64,000 nucleotides of DNA, from assembly GCF_017744655.1 (NCBI RefSeq), contig NZ_JAGIAW010000002.1, positions 62,001 through 126,000 of the forward strand. The letters are read 5' to 3'. Origin of the DNA: Devosia sp. (GTDB lineage: Bacteria; Pseudomonadota; Alphaproteobacteria; Rhizobiales; Devosiaceae). The notes below the pieces were generated by a model. The model was not told the DNA's origin. It searched no databases and saw only the letters and a list, made by a program, of their open reading frames with translations. This document shows, piece by piece, positions 1 to 8,767 of the stretch (positions are counted from its first letter, which is position 1; every line of letters begins with the position of its first letter). Position numbers and translations under genes: made by a program.

Positions 1-1716
1 CCCGAGCGGATCTATTGTTGGACCTGGGATGCACGGCCGTTTCCGGCCTTTCCGGCGCGGACCGATGTCTGGGCCGACGGCGTCAATCATGCCACGGGGC
101 ACTGGCTGACGGGGCGACTCGGGGCGATGAGCAATGACGAAATGGCCTCGGCCATGGCGGCCGAGCATGGCGCGGTGGTGCATGCCGGGGCGTCCGATCC
201 GATGGTTGCCGGCGTCATTCTGTCGGGGCCTGGCACGGCGCGCGATGCGCTGGAACCACTGCTCGAGATTACAGGGCAAAGACTGGTGGCGCGCGGGGGC
301 GTGCTCGCGGCCATTTCGGCGCGCGGCGGCACGGTTGTCGGGTTTGACCGGGAGGAACTGGCGCAGGACGAGGGTGCCGTGCTCTCGCAGCGTCGGGCGG
401 CGGCCATGGAACGCCCGGGGCGGCTAGCGCTCAACCATTTCGATAAGGGGCGGGACTATCTGACCGCCTCTGCGACGGCGGTACGGCCGGGGGCGGGGCA
501 GCTCGTCAGCGAAAGCGTCAATATGGTGCTCGATGGGGCATCGGCGCGCCTCGCGGCGGAGCGGCTGCTGGATGATCGCGCGGCTTCGGCGGACACGGTG
601 GAGTTTTCGCTGCCGCCCAATCTTGTAGCGATCGAGCCGGGCGACCGCGTGGTGGTCGACGGGGAGGGGCCGTACGAGGTTACCGAGATTCGCGATGGCG
701 CGGTGCGGCGGATAACGGCGCGGGCGGTTTCGGCGGGCACGGCTTCAGCGACCGGGATCGATCGTGCGCCGGCAGTTGCGCCGGTCGTCGGCTTGGCCGT
801 GGCACCGGTGGTTTTTGCCGCGCATTTGCCGCCGCTGGCAAGCGATCCCAGTCGGAGCCGGCTGGTGTTTGGCGCCTATGCAAAGCCCTGGCCGGGCACG
901 GTGCGGCTCGTCGATACAGCCACGGGCGCCGGGCTGCTCGATCTGACGCGGGCGGCGGCCCTGGGCGAAGTGGTCGAGGGGATCGAACCGGGGCCGGTCG
1001 CGGTTTGGGATCGGGGGAACGATCTCAGCATCAGGCTCTATGGCGGGCATATTGCCGATGGGACGGAGGCGGGGGTGTTGGCCGGGAGCAATCGGCTGGC
1101 GGTGGAAACCGATGTCGGGTTTTGGGAGATCATCGGTTTTGCCGAGGCGACACTGGCGGAGCCGGGGCTTTATCGGCTGACCAAACTGCTGCGCGGGCTG
1201 GAGGGCACGGACTGGGCAATGGGGCCGGTTTCACCGGGGCGGCGGGTGATCGTGCTCGACGGAAAGGTGGGCGTGGTACCGGTCGAGGCCGGGAGGCTGG
1301 GCGAGGCGCGGGATGTTCACGCCTATGCCGGTACGGCCGATCTCGTAGGTCAGGTGCTCACAGTTTCGACGACGACCGATCCGGGATTGCCACTGGCGCC
1401 GGTACATTTGCGCGCGAAAAGGAATGGGACGGACGCGATCGTCTTCTCCTGGATGCGGCGCAGCCGGGCCGAGGACGATGCCTGGGGCGCGGCAGAGCCA
1501 GCTCTGGACGTGACGCCCGAACTCTATCGGGTCTCCATTTTCGACGGAACGACGCTCAAGCGCAGCATCGAGGCTTCGACGCCTTTGGCGAGCTACGGCG
1601 CTGCCGAGCAGGCAGCGGATTTTGGCGGCCTTGCCACCAGTTTTGGATTTTCGGTGGCGCAGGTGAGCGCGGCACTGGGCACGGGCCATGTGGCGGAGGG
1701 GATCTATGGCGAATGA
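1..1716 (+). CDS. GTA/phage tail TIM-barrel-like baseplate protein (rcc01698/'megatron' type), 5' truncated by window edge
   Basis: Frame 1 is open from base 1 (PERIYCWTWDARPFPAFPARTDVW...) into ORF 127..1716; GTA host-specificity/tail protein C-terminal character; followed directly by an endolysin gene. Confidence 0.8.
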   Translation, partial: PERIYCWTWDARPFPAFPARTDVWADGVNHATGHWLTGRLGAMSNDEMASAMAAEHGAVVHAGASDPMVAGVILSGPGTARDALEPLLEITGQRLVARGGVLAAISARGGTVVGFDREELAQDEGAVLSQRRAAAMERPGRLALNHFDKGRDYLTASATAVRPGAGQLVSESVNMVLDGASARLAAERLLDDRAASADTVEFSLPPNLVAIEPGDRVVVDGEGPYEVTEIRDGAVRRITARAVSAGTASATGIDRAPAVAPVVGLAVAPVVFAAHLPPLASDPSRSRLVFGAYAKPWPGTVRLVDTATGAGLLDLTRAAALGEVVEGIEPGPVAVWDRGNDLSIRLYGGHIADGTEAGVLAGSNRLAVETDVGFWEIIGFAEATLAEPGLYRLTKLLRGLEGTDWAMGPVSPGRRVIVLDGKVGVVPVEAGRLGEARDVHAYAGTADLVGQVLTVSTTTDPGLPLAPVHLRAKRNGTDAIVFSWMRRSRAEDDAWGAAEPALDVTPELYRVSIFDGTTLKRSIEASTPLASYGAAEQAADFGGLATSFGFSVAQVSAALGTGHVAEGIYGE

Positions 1717-2443
1717 CGAGCGGTTCGAGCGCTGTCTGACTGAAATTCTGCGGCACGAGGGCGGCTATGTCGACCATCCCAGCGATCCCGGCGGGGCAAC
1801 CAATATGGGGATTACCCGCAAGACGCTGGCGCGCTGGCGAAAGGTGACGCCCTGGACGGGGGTGTCCAAGGCGGCGGTCGCGGCGCTGACGCGAAATGAA
1901 GCGGCGCTGATCTATCGGGCAAATTATTGGAACACGGCCAAGGCCGGCTCCATGCCGAGCGGAGTCGATTTGGCGCTGTTCGACTTTGCGGTCAATTCGG
2001 GGCCGGACCGGGCGGTGCGTGTGCTGCAGGCGGCGCTTGGCGTGGCCGCCGATGGCGAGATCGGGCCGGTGACACTGGTGGCGGTCGAGGCGGCCGATCC
2101 AAGGCGACTGATCAATGCGCTCTGCGACCGGCGCCTGAGCTTTCTCCAGCGGCTGACCAGTTTTGCGGTCTTTGGCCGGGGCTGGACGCGCCGCGTGGCC
2201 GAAATCAGGGCGGCAGCGCTGACTGATGTGAAACTTCCTTCATCCATGCAACAGAGAGAGATCATGACCATGTTGTCGGGTTATCGGACCTATATTGTCG
2301 CGGCCTTCATGCTGGTGGCCGGTTTGGCGCAGGTGCTGGGGGTGGAACTGCCCGCGCTTGATGGCGGTTCGGCGGGGAGCCTCATTCTGGAAGCCCTGGC
2401 CATCATCTTCCTTCGCAAGGGGCTCAAAAGCGGCGCGGCGTGA
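1706..2443 (+). CDS. GH108-type endolysin/peptidoglycan-binding protein with C-terminal TM (holin-like) extension
   Basis: EGGYVDHPSDPGGATNMGITRKTL and ADGEIGPVT motifs of GH108 + PG_binding_3; C-terminal hydrophobic YRTYIVAAFMLVAGLAQVLG...LILEALAIIFL; ATG at 1706 overlaps the upstream stop. Confidence 0.85.
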   Translation: MANDERFERCLTEILRHEGGYVDHPSDPGGATNMGITRKTLARWRKVTPWTGVSKAAVAALTRNEAALIYRANYWNTAKAGSMPSGVDLALFDFAVNSGPDRAVRVLQAALGVAADGEIGPVTLVAVEAADPRRLINALCDRRLSFLQRLTSFAVFGRGWTRRVAEIRAAALTDVKLPSSMQQREIMTMLSGYRTYIVAAFMLVAGLAQVLGVELPALDGGSAGSLILEALAIIFLRKGLKSGAA

Positions 2444-2540
2444 GATACGCGCGGGGCCCCGCGCATAATGGGAACTGTGGACGCCAAGATGAATTGCCTT
2501 ATTCATGTCCCATTCAGTAAGACCCCGCTAGTTTGGCCTC

Positions 2541-2840
2541 ATGAAAACCAAAGCCCCAAAACCTTCCGCCGCTGCTGCCATCGCCCTGGCGCTCGCCCTT
2601 GCCCTTGCAGGCACCGGAACGAGCCAGGCCCAGGCCTGCCTTGGCCGCCAGGAAATTCAGGAGGCGGTCACCTCCGGCCAGATCATGTCGCTCGATGCTG
2701 TGCTGGCTTCGGCCGGGGTCGATCCCAGTGCTGAAATCCTGAGCGTTCAGGTTTGCGACCAGGGCGGGCAACTGGTTTATATCATTGGTGTCTTGACGGC
2801 TGACGGTCAGGCGCAGAATTTGGTTCTGAACGCGCAATAG
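2541..2840 (+). CDS. small secreted PepSY-like protein, candidate FeuN-like modulator of the adjacent two-component system
   Basis: Signal peptide, about 75-aa mature region (EIQEAVTSGQIMSLDAVLASAGVDPSAEILSVQVCDQGGQLVYIIGVL), immediately upstream of the response regulator/kinase pair. Confidence 0.65.
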   Translation: MKTKAPKPSAAAAIALALALALAGTGTSQAQACLGRQEIQEAVTSGQIMSLDAVLASAGVDPSAEILSVQVCDQGGQLVYIIGVLTADGQAQNLVLNAQ

Positions 2841-2862
2841 CAGCTGAGCGGCGGGGGCAGTC

Positions 2863-3519
2863 ATGCGTATTCTAATTGTCGAAGACGATACCAATCTCAA
2901 CAGGCAGCTCAAAGAAGCTCTGACCGAAGCAGGCTATGTCGTCGACGTAGCCTTCGACGGGGAAGAGGGACATTTCCTCGGCGATACCGAACCTTATGAT
3001 GCGGTGGTGCTCGATATCGGCCTGCCGCAGATGGATGGCCTTTCCGTGCTCGAAGAATGGCGGCGGGCGGGCAAGACTCTGCCCGTGCTGCTGCTGACGG
3101 CGCGCGATCGCTGGAGCGACAAGGTGCAGGGCATCGATGCCGGCGCCGACGATTACGTCGCAAAGCCGTTCCACATGGAAGAAGTGCTGGCGCGCCTCCG
3201 TGCGCTGGTGCGCCGCGCCGCGGGCCATGCCAGCAACGAAATTACCGCAGGGCCGGTGCGGCTCGATGCGCGTTCGGGCCGTGTGACCGTGGACGGACAG
3301 GCGATCAAGCTGACGAGCCACGAATTGCGGCTCCTGAGCTACCTCATGCACCACAAGGGCAAGGTGGTTTCGCGCACGGAGCTGACGGAGCACCTCTACG
3401 ATCAGGATTTTGATCGCGACAGCAACACGATCGAAGTGTTCGTCGGGCGCCTGCGCAAGAAGCTGCCGGAAGACTGCATCCAGACCGTGCGTGGCCTCGG
3501 CTACCAGATCATCGAGTAG
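2863..3519 (+). CDS. feuP: OmpR/PhoP-family response regulator (FeuP-like)
   Basis: MRILIVEDD...VVLDIGLPQMDG...DDYVAKPF receiver; winged-helix C-terminus ...IQTVRGLGYQI. Confidence 0.85.
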   Translation: MRILIVEDDTNLNRQLKEALTEAGYVVDVAFDGEEGHFLGDTEPYDAVVLDIGLPQMDGLSVLEEWRRAGKTLPVLLLTARDRWSDKVQGIDAGADDYVAKPFHMEEVLARLRALVRRAAGHASNEITAGPVRLDARSGRVTVDGQAIKLTSHELRLLSYLMHHKGKVVSRTELTEHLYDQDFDRDSNTIEVFVGRLRKKLPEDCIQTVRGLGYQIIE

Positions 3520-3527
3520 GTTCGGCC

Positions 3528-4958
3528 TTGTCTAGCGAGGCCGAGAAACCGGCGCCGCAACCCAGCGCGGCCAAGAACTGGTTGCGAAAGGGCTCCATTG
3601 CGGCCTCTCTGTTCTGGCTGACCGTGGGCTGGCTGGTCGTGGCGCTGCTGGCGACCGGCTTTTTGTTGACCGATCTTTATTCGCGGGCGCTCGATACGAC
3701 GCTGTCGCAGACCCTCGATTTTCACGTCGAAAGCCTTGCGGGCATTTTGCTGGAAGTGGGCGATCCGCGCGATCCCGATATTGCGCTGGCCGATCCGCGT
3801 TTCGATCGGCCACGCTCTGGTTGGTACTGGATCATCCGCGATGGCGATGGTGTGCTGGTCAATCTGTCCACGTCGGTGGTGGGCATCGACCTGCCGCAGC
3901 TTTCGGGCTCGCTCGACGAGCTGGGGCGGCGGACTGGCGTGGTGGCGGATGCATTTGGCACTCAGCTTCGCGTGGTTGAACGCAGCGTGACACTGGGCGG
4001 GGAGACCTATCGTATCGAGGTGGCGGGCAATCTCACCGAAATTCTCGGCCTCGTCGAAGATTTCCGCGGTCAGACGTTCATCGTGCTTGGTGCCGTGGGG
4101 GCGATGCTGGCGATCATGAGCGTGATCGTGGCGCGCTTTGCGCTGCGGCCCATCGACAGGCTCAGCGCCGCCATCGAAAGCGTGCGCGAGGGTGAAAGCA
4201 CCGAAATTACCGGCCAGTATCCAACCGAAATCGCGCCGCTGGCCGAGGAGGTCAACGAATTGCTGCGCTCGAATGCGCAGATCATCGAGCGGGCGCGTAA
4301 TCAGGTGGGCAATCTTGCCCATGGGCTGAAGACGCCGATTGCCGTGCTTCGCAACGAGGCAGGCGCCAAGAAGGGCGCGCTGGCTGACGTCGTGCAGGCC
4401 GAGACCGAGAAGATGAGCAATATGGTCTCGACCTATCTCGAACGGGCGCGGCTCGCGGCTCGCACGTCCATTGTCGGCAAGAAGGCCGACTCGACCATGA
4501 TCATGCTGCGCCTGACGCGCGTGATGCGCAAAATCCATCCCGATGTGACAGTGGCCTTCCAGCGGCCGGATGCTTCGCTGCCCTGGTTCCGGGGCGACGA
4601 GGCCGACCTCGAGGAAATGGCGGGGAACCTGCTCGACAATGCCTGCAAGTGGTCCAAGGGTCAGGTCGGCGTGCGTCTATCGAGCGAGCGCAATGCCAAG
4701 GGCACGCAATTGTTGATTCGTATTGACGACAACGGCCCCGGACTTTCCGAGGACGACGCGCGCAAAGTGTTGCGCCGCGGTGTCAGGCTGGACGAGAAAA
4801 CGCCGGGATCCGGACTGGGGCTGGATATCGTCAAGGAACTGGTTGATGTGTACGGCGGAAGTCTGGAGCTCAAGCGCTCTGCGCTTGGCGGGCTTCTGGT
4901 CGAACTCCGCCTGCCCACGGCGCGGCTGGGCGGTTTGGTTCGATCCCCGGCGGCCTGA
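3528..4958 (+). CDS. feuQ: sensor histidine kinase (PhoQ/FeuQ-like)
   Basis: Two TM segments, HAMP, NLAHGLKTPIAVLRNEA H-box, GNLLDNACKW N-box, GLGLDIVKELVD G-box; TTG start; 8 nt after the response regulator gene. Confidence 0.85.
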   Translation: MSSEAEKPAPQPSAAKNWLRKGSIAASLFWLTVGWLVVALLATGFLLTDLYSRALDTTLSQTLDFHVESLAGILLEVGDPRDPDIALADPRFDRPRSGWYWIIRDGDGVLVNLSTSVVGIDLPQLSGSLDELGRRTGVVADAFGTQLRVVERSVTLGGETYRIEVAGNLTEILGLVEDFRGQTFIVLGAVGAMLAIMSVIVARFALRPIDRLSAAIESVREGESTEITGQYPTEIAPLAEEVNELLRSNAQIIERARNQVGNLAHGLKTPIAVLRNEAGAKKGALADVVQAETEKMSNMVSTYLERARLAARTSIVGKKADSTMIMLRLTRVMRKIHPDVTVAFQRPDASLPWFRGDEADLEEMAGNLLDNACKWSKGQVGVRLSSERNAKGTQLLIRIDDNGPGLSEDDARKVLRRGVRLDEKTPGSGLGLDIVKELVDVYGGSLELKRSALGGLLVELRLPTARLGGLVRSPAA

Positions 4959-5017
4959 CGCACTTTCGCCGCATTGGCTCAACAAGTACCGACCATATGC
5001 TGAAAAGGTCCATATCA

Positions 5018-5491
5018 ATGAATCGCTTCGCCTTGTTTGCCACGCCAGTTCTTGCTCTGGTTCTCGCCGGTTGCTCCAGCACCGGGACGAGCCAGGTGGC
5101 CCAGGCGCCGGTTGTCACTGCCCCCGTCATCGCCCAGCCGCTGGTGCCGAGCTCGGCCCAGAACGTGCAGCAGGCGCGCCTGACGACCAATATCTCGAAC
5201 GGTTTCGTTGATCCGGCAGCTCTCGCCGTGATGACCGCCAAGGATTCGAACGAAGCCAACAGCGCTCAGTTCTATGCACTGCAGTTTGGCCGCCCGGGCG
5301 CGCCGCGCCAGTGGGCCGGCGACAAGGGCACGACCGGTTCGGTCTCCGTTGGCCCCTATGTCCGCGTCAACAATCTCGACTGCCGCGACTTCACCCACAC
5401 CGTCAAGGTCAATGGCCAGGACTATGTGAAGAAGGGCACCGCCTGCCGCGAGCAGACCGGCAACTGGAACGTGGTCCAGGGCGCGGCCTAA
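5018..5491 (+). CDS. surface-antigen-like lipoprotein
   Basis: Signal peptide with lipobox VLAGCSS; C-terminal CRDFTHTVKVNGQDYVKKGTACREQTGNWNVV. Confidence 0.7.
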   Translation: MNRFALFATPVLALVLAGCSSTGTSQVAQAPVVTAPVIAQPLVPSSAQNVQQARLTTNISNGFVDPAALAVMTAKDSNEANSAQFYALQFGRPGAPRQWAGDKGTTGSVSVGPYVRVNNLDCRDFTHTVKVNGQDYVKKGTACREQTGNWNVVQGAA

Positions 5492-5609
5492 AACCTATCG
5501 CAAACTGGTGATGCTGGCCGGTCTTACCGATAAGTCCGCACTCGGCAGTTAAGGATTGTTTACCTGCGGGCGTTAGGCTCGCAGGCAAACACCCCTCTGA
5601 CCGATAGTA

Positions 5610-6824
5610 TTGATGACACAGCTTGCCAACCGCGCGGACGTGAGTGCGTCGGCCCCGACAAACTCGGGGGCCGCAGCCACCAGAGCTTCGGGGCCGTTCT
5701 GCGGCCTCATCGATGCCGTTCTCGTGCAGGAACCGGTGATCGAGAATTTTCCCGGATCGGTGAATGCCGAAGCGGCGCAGGCCATATGGGTCTGGGTGAC
5801 GCGTGACCTCTGCAACGACATTTTCGCCCCGGAAAAGCTGAGCAACGGCACGCTGATTGCCGCCGATGTCGAAGCGGCCATGCCCGAAATTCTCGGCCGC
5901 ATGAAGGCCGGGCTCGCCCAGGGCCAGGCCGATGCCGAAGGCGCGCGGCGTCTTTCCGCGCAACTCGGTCGCGAGGATGCGCGGCATCACCTGCCGACCG
6001 TGATGCTGGCCCTGCGTAACCGGGCCCTTCTGGGCAAAGCCCAGGCGTTCGGCAAAGCGACCAATACAATCTCTGATGAAACCGCGCTCGGCACCGCCAT
6101 GCAGGCCATGCCGCTGCAGGACCCCGCGCTCGCTGCGCTGGTTTTTCAGGCGGCCCTGGGGCAGGTGGCGCAGCCCACCAAACTCATTCTCGCCGCGATC
6201 AAGGTTTCTGGCGCTGCGACGGAAGTGTCGGTGCGGCGCGCCGGCCTTGGGCCGCTGATCGATGCCTGCGTTTCGCATGCACAGAACCAGTTGCGGTTCT
6301 TCCAGGCCATTGGGCCGTTCGCCGATGTCGATCTGATCTGCCGGGCGCTCGAGCGCTTCCACAGGCTGGTGCGCGCCCTGACCGGCTATCTCGAATTCTC
6401 CCGCGGCAGCCAGGCGACGGCCGTCTTGTCGGCCATAACCAAGCATGTCTCGGACCGCATCGAGCCGCGGCTCAAGGAGGTCGTGACCGACCTCAACCAG
6501 GCCATGCGCCGGCGCGAAAATACCGATCGGCTCGATACCGACAAGCTGCTGGCGGCGGTGGGCGGTATCTATCTGCTGGCGACCGTTCGCGATTGCCGCG
6601 ATTCCCTGGCGCTGAATACCGTCTATGAACAGGCCTGGCACCAGTCGGGACAGGCGCTCGAAATTCACATCCAGCGCAATATGGATCTCTTCAAGGAAAA
6701 TCCTGACGACGCCAATACCATCGCCCGCCTTGATGCTGTCATCCAGATGGCGCAGGTGCGCTTCTCGCCAGAATATGCCGATACGCTGAAGCGTGCGCGG
6801 CAGGCGGCGGAGCGGCGGAACTAG
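5610..6824 (+). CDS. conserved hypothetical protein, 404 aa
   Basis: Long ORF with good coding character; no family recognised. Confidence 0.65.
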   Translation: MMTQLANRADVSASAPTNSGAAATRASGPFCGLIDAVLVQEPVIENFPGSVNAEAAQAIWVWVTRDLCNDIFAPEKLSNGTLIAADVEAAMPEILGRMKAGLAQGQADAEGARRLSAQLGREDARHHLPTVMLALRNRALLGKAQAFGKATNTISDETALGTAMQAMPLQDPALAALVFQAALGQVAQPTKLILAAIKVSGAATEVSVRRAGLGPLIDACVSHAQNQLRFFQAIGPFADVDLICRALERFHRLVRALTGYLEFSRGSQATAVLSAITKHVSDRIEPRLKEVVTDLNQAMRRRENTDRLDTDKLLAAVGGIYLLATVRDCRDSLALNTVYEQAWHQSGQALEIHIQRNMDLFKENPDDANTIARLDAVIQMAQVRFSPEYADTLKRARQAAERRN

Positions 6825-8767
6825 GGCTCCACCTCGGCTGGGATTGCCTGGCCGAGATCGCGTACCACGACATTGCGGACCGAAGCGGCGACAAGCGCTT
6901 CGGTTTTGCCGTTGCGCGTGCGCAGCACGACGCCGACGGCGCGGCGTGGATCAAGCGTATCTTCCCCTTCGAAAATCAGGGCGCCGCTGCCAAGCTGGCG
7001 CGACGGGTCGTGGCGCAGCATCGCCACGATGGCATCATGGCCAAAACGGTCAGCGAGATAGGACGGTATCCCGCTGGCTTCTTCAGCGGCGGGTTGTTGC
7101 GGCGGGGGGGCGCCAGTGAGAGGCACAAGCGCAACGCGCTCCTGCGCGACCACGCCGGCAGAGTCCGGTGGGATGAGGCCGATGCTGACCCCAGCACAAA
7201 TGGCACCGATGGAGAGCGGTTGTGGTGCTTCCGACAGGACTCGCACCGGTCCGTTTTGGGAGCCACGAAAAATATGTGTCCATCGGCGACGCGGTGGCGG
7301 GGCTGGGCGCAGCATCAAGGTATTGTCGGCGTCGAGATAGGTGGGCGCGGGCGCTTCCCCGCTATCGGCCACATGCATCTGCCGGTCTGGCGTTTCATAA
7401 AAGGCGTCGATGACGGGATCGTCGACGCCCTGGCCCGGTCGGCCGAGGAGGCGATCAACGGCATGGATGCCGCTGGTGACGCAGCCACGCCGGGTGAAAT
7501 GTCCCGCGGCGGAACCGGCCAATACGAGACCCGGCACTTCGCCGATGGGCTCGAGGCGCTCTCTCCGGATATTCCAGCGGCTTCCGCCGCCCGCCAGATG
7601 CCAAAGCGTCAGGTCGGGCTGCCAGCCGCCGCAGAGCACCAGGCGGTCGACAGCAACCGGCTCGCCATGCGGCAGCCCGATCAAAAGGCGGCCACTGGCG
7701 CCGGGGGTGACGGCGAGCGGAATAGTGCCGGGAAACTGCCTGAAGCCATAGGCCTTGCAGAATTCTATATAACGGGAGCTGGCCTGGTCGCGGCCATCGA
7801 GGATACGATCAAGGCCTATATTGCTTTCGGCGAGCAGGGTGGCGAGGCGATAGGCGGGATTGGCGGAGGTGGCAAGGAGCCAGGATTGGCCCGGCCAGAT
7901 GCCGTAGCGATAGGCGAGTTCGAACGCTTCCTGGGCGCCCGCTATGCCGGGCAGACGATTGCCCGGCAGCACGGGCAGACGTTCGAATGCGCCGGTTGCG
8001 AGGACGGTATGCCGTGCGGGCAGGTCAACGACCCGGCTTTCGACGCGCTCGCCGGTTATGTCGAGCTGGTGCACGCGTACGACGCCTTCGCCAATGGCAA
8101 AAACTTCGGCATGGGTGAGAACCGTGATTGTCGGGTTCACGGCAATTTCGGCCGTCAGCGTCGCGACATTTTCCTCGGGCGTGCTTTCGCCATCCTGGGT
8201 GCCGAAAAGGCCGGAATGACCGCCGAGATGTGGGCTTGCCTCGATGAGCGTGACCTTTAGCCCCGCATGGGCGCCGGCAAGGGCCGCGGCCATGCCGGCT
8301 ACACCCCCACCGACAACGATCAGGTCGGTGGGTTCTGCCTTCTCGCCCCGAATGGAGCGCCAGGGCCGCACGAGACTATTGGGTGTGTCGAGCGCGAGGC
8401 CGAGCGTGCGTCCCGGCTGGAAGAGCCGCGCGAAGAGGCCGGCCGTCGGGCCTTCGGCGACGATGCGATATTCGGCACCATCACGGGCGGGCGTGCGCTC
8501 CATCGGCAGGGCGTGTTCGGGCAGACTGGCTTTGGCAGCATAGGCAATGGCCGGAGCTGCCCCGGCGCGGAGGCCGAGCGGCAGGCCGGCATGGGTGCCG
8601 ATCGTATCGACGCCAGCGCCGAGGAGCGCGCTGAGGACCGTATCACCCTGAAAGCCAGGCGTGACGCGGCCATTGATGGTGAACCGGATCGGGCGGGTCC
8701 GGTCGATATGCGCGCCGGCAAGGCCCTTGCCGGTGGTGGCGGGCAGGCGATTGGTCTGTGGCCTCAT
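6821..8767 (-). CDS. sarcosine/opine oxidase alpha-like FAD/NAD-dependent oxidoreductase lacking a full aminomethyltransferase domain
   Basis: N-terminal Fer2_4-like segment (RPIRFTINGRVTPGFQGDTVLSALLGAGVDTIGTH), Rossmann DLIVVGGGVAGMAAALAGAHAGLKVTLIE; ATGA overlap with the upstream gene at 8764-8767. Confidence 0.75.
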   Translation of the reverse strand: MRPQTNRLPATTGKGLAGAHIDRTRPIRFTINGRVTPGFQGDTVLSALLGAGVDTIGTHAGLPLGLRAGAAPAIAYAAKASLPEHALPMERTPARDGAEYRIVAEGPTAGLFARLFQPGRTLGLALDTPNSLVRPWRSIRGEKAEPTDLIVVGGGVAGMAAALAGAHAGLKVTLIEASPHLGGHSGLFGTQDGESTPEENVATLTAEIAVNPTITVLTHAEVFAIGEGVVRVHQLDITGERVESRVVDLPARHTVLATGAFERLPVLPGNRLPGIAGAQEAFELAYRYGIWPGQSWLLATSANPAYRLATLLAESNIGLDRILDGRDQASSRYIEFCKAYGFRQFPGTIPLAVTPGASGRLLIGLPHGEPVAVDRLVLCGGWQPDLTLWHLAGGGSRWNIRRERLEPIGEVPGLVLAGSAAGHFTRRGCVTSGIHAVDRLLGRPGQGVDDPVIDAFYETPDRQMHVADSGEAPAPTYLDADNTLMLRPAPPPRRRWTHIFRGSQNGPVRVLSEAPQPLSIGAICAGVSIGLIPPDSAGVVAQERVALVPLTGAPPPQQPAAEEASGIPSYLADRFGHDAIVAMLRHDPSRQLGSGALIFEGEDTLDPRRAVGVVLRTRNGKTEALVAASVRNVVVRDLGQAIPAEVEP

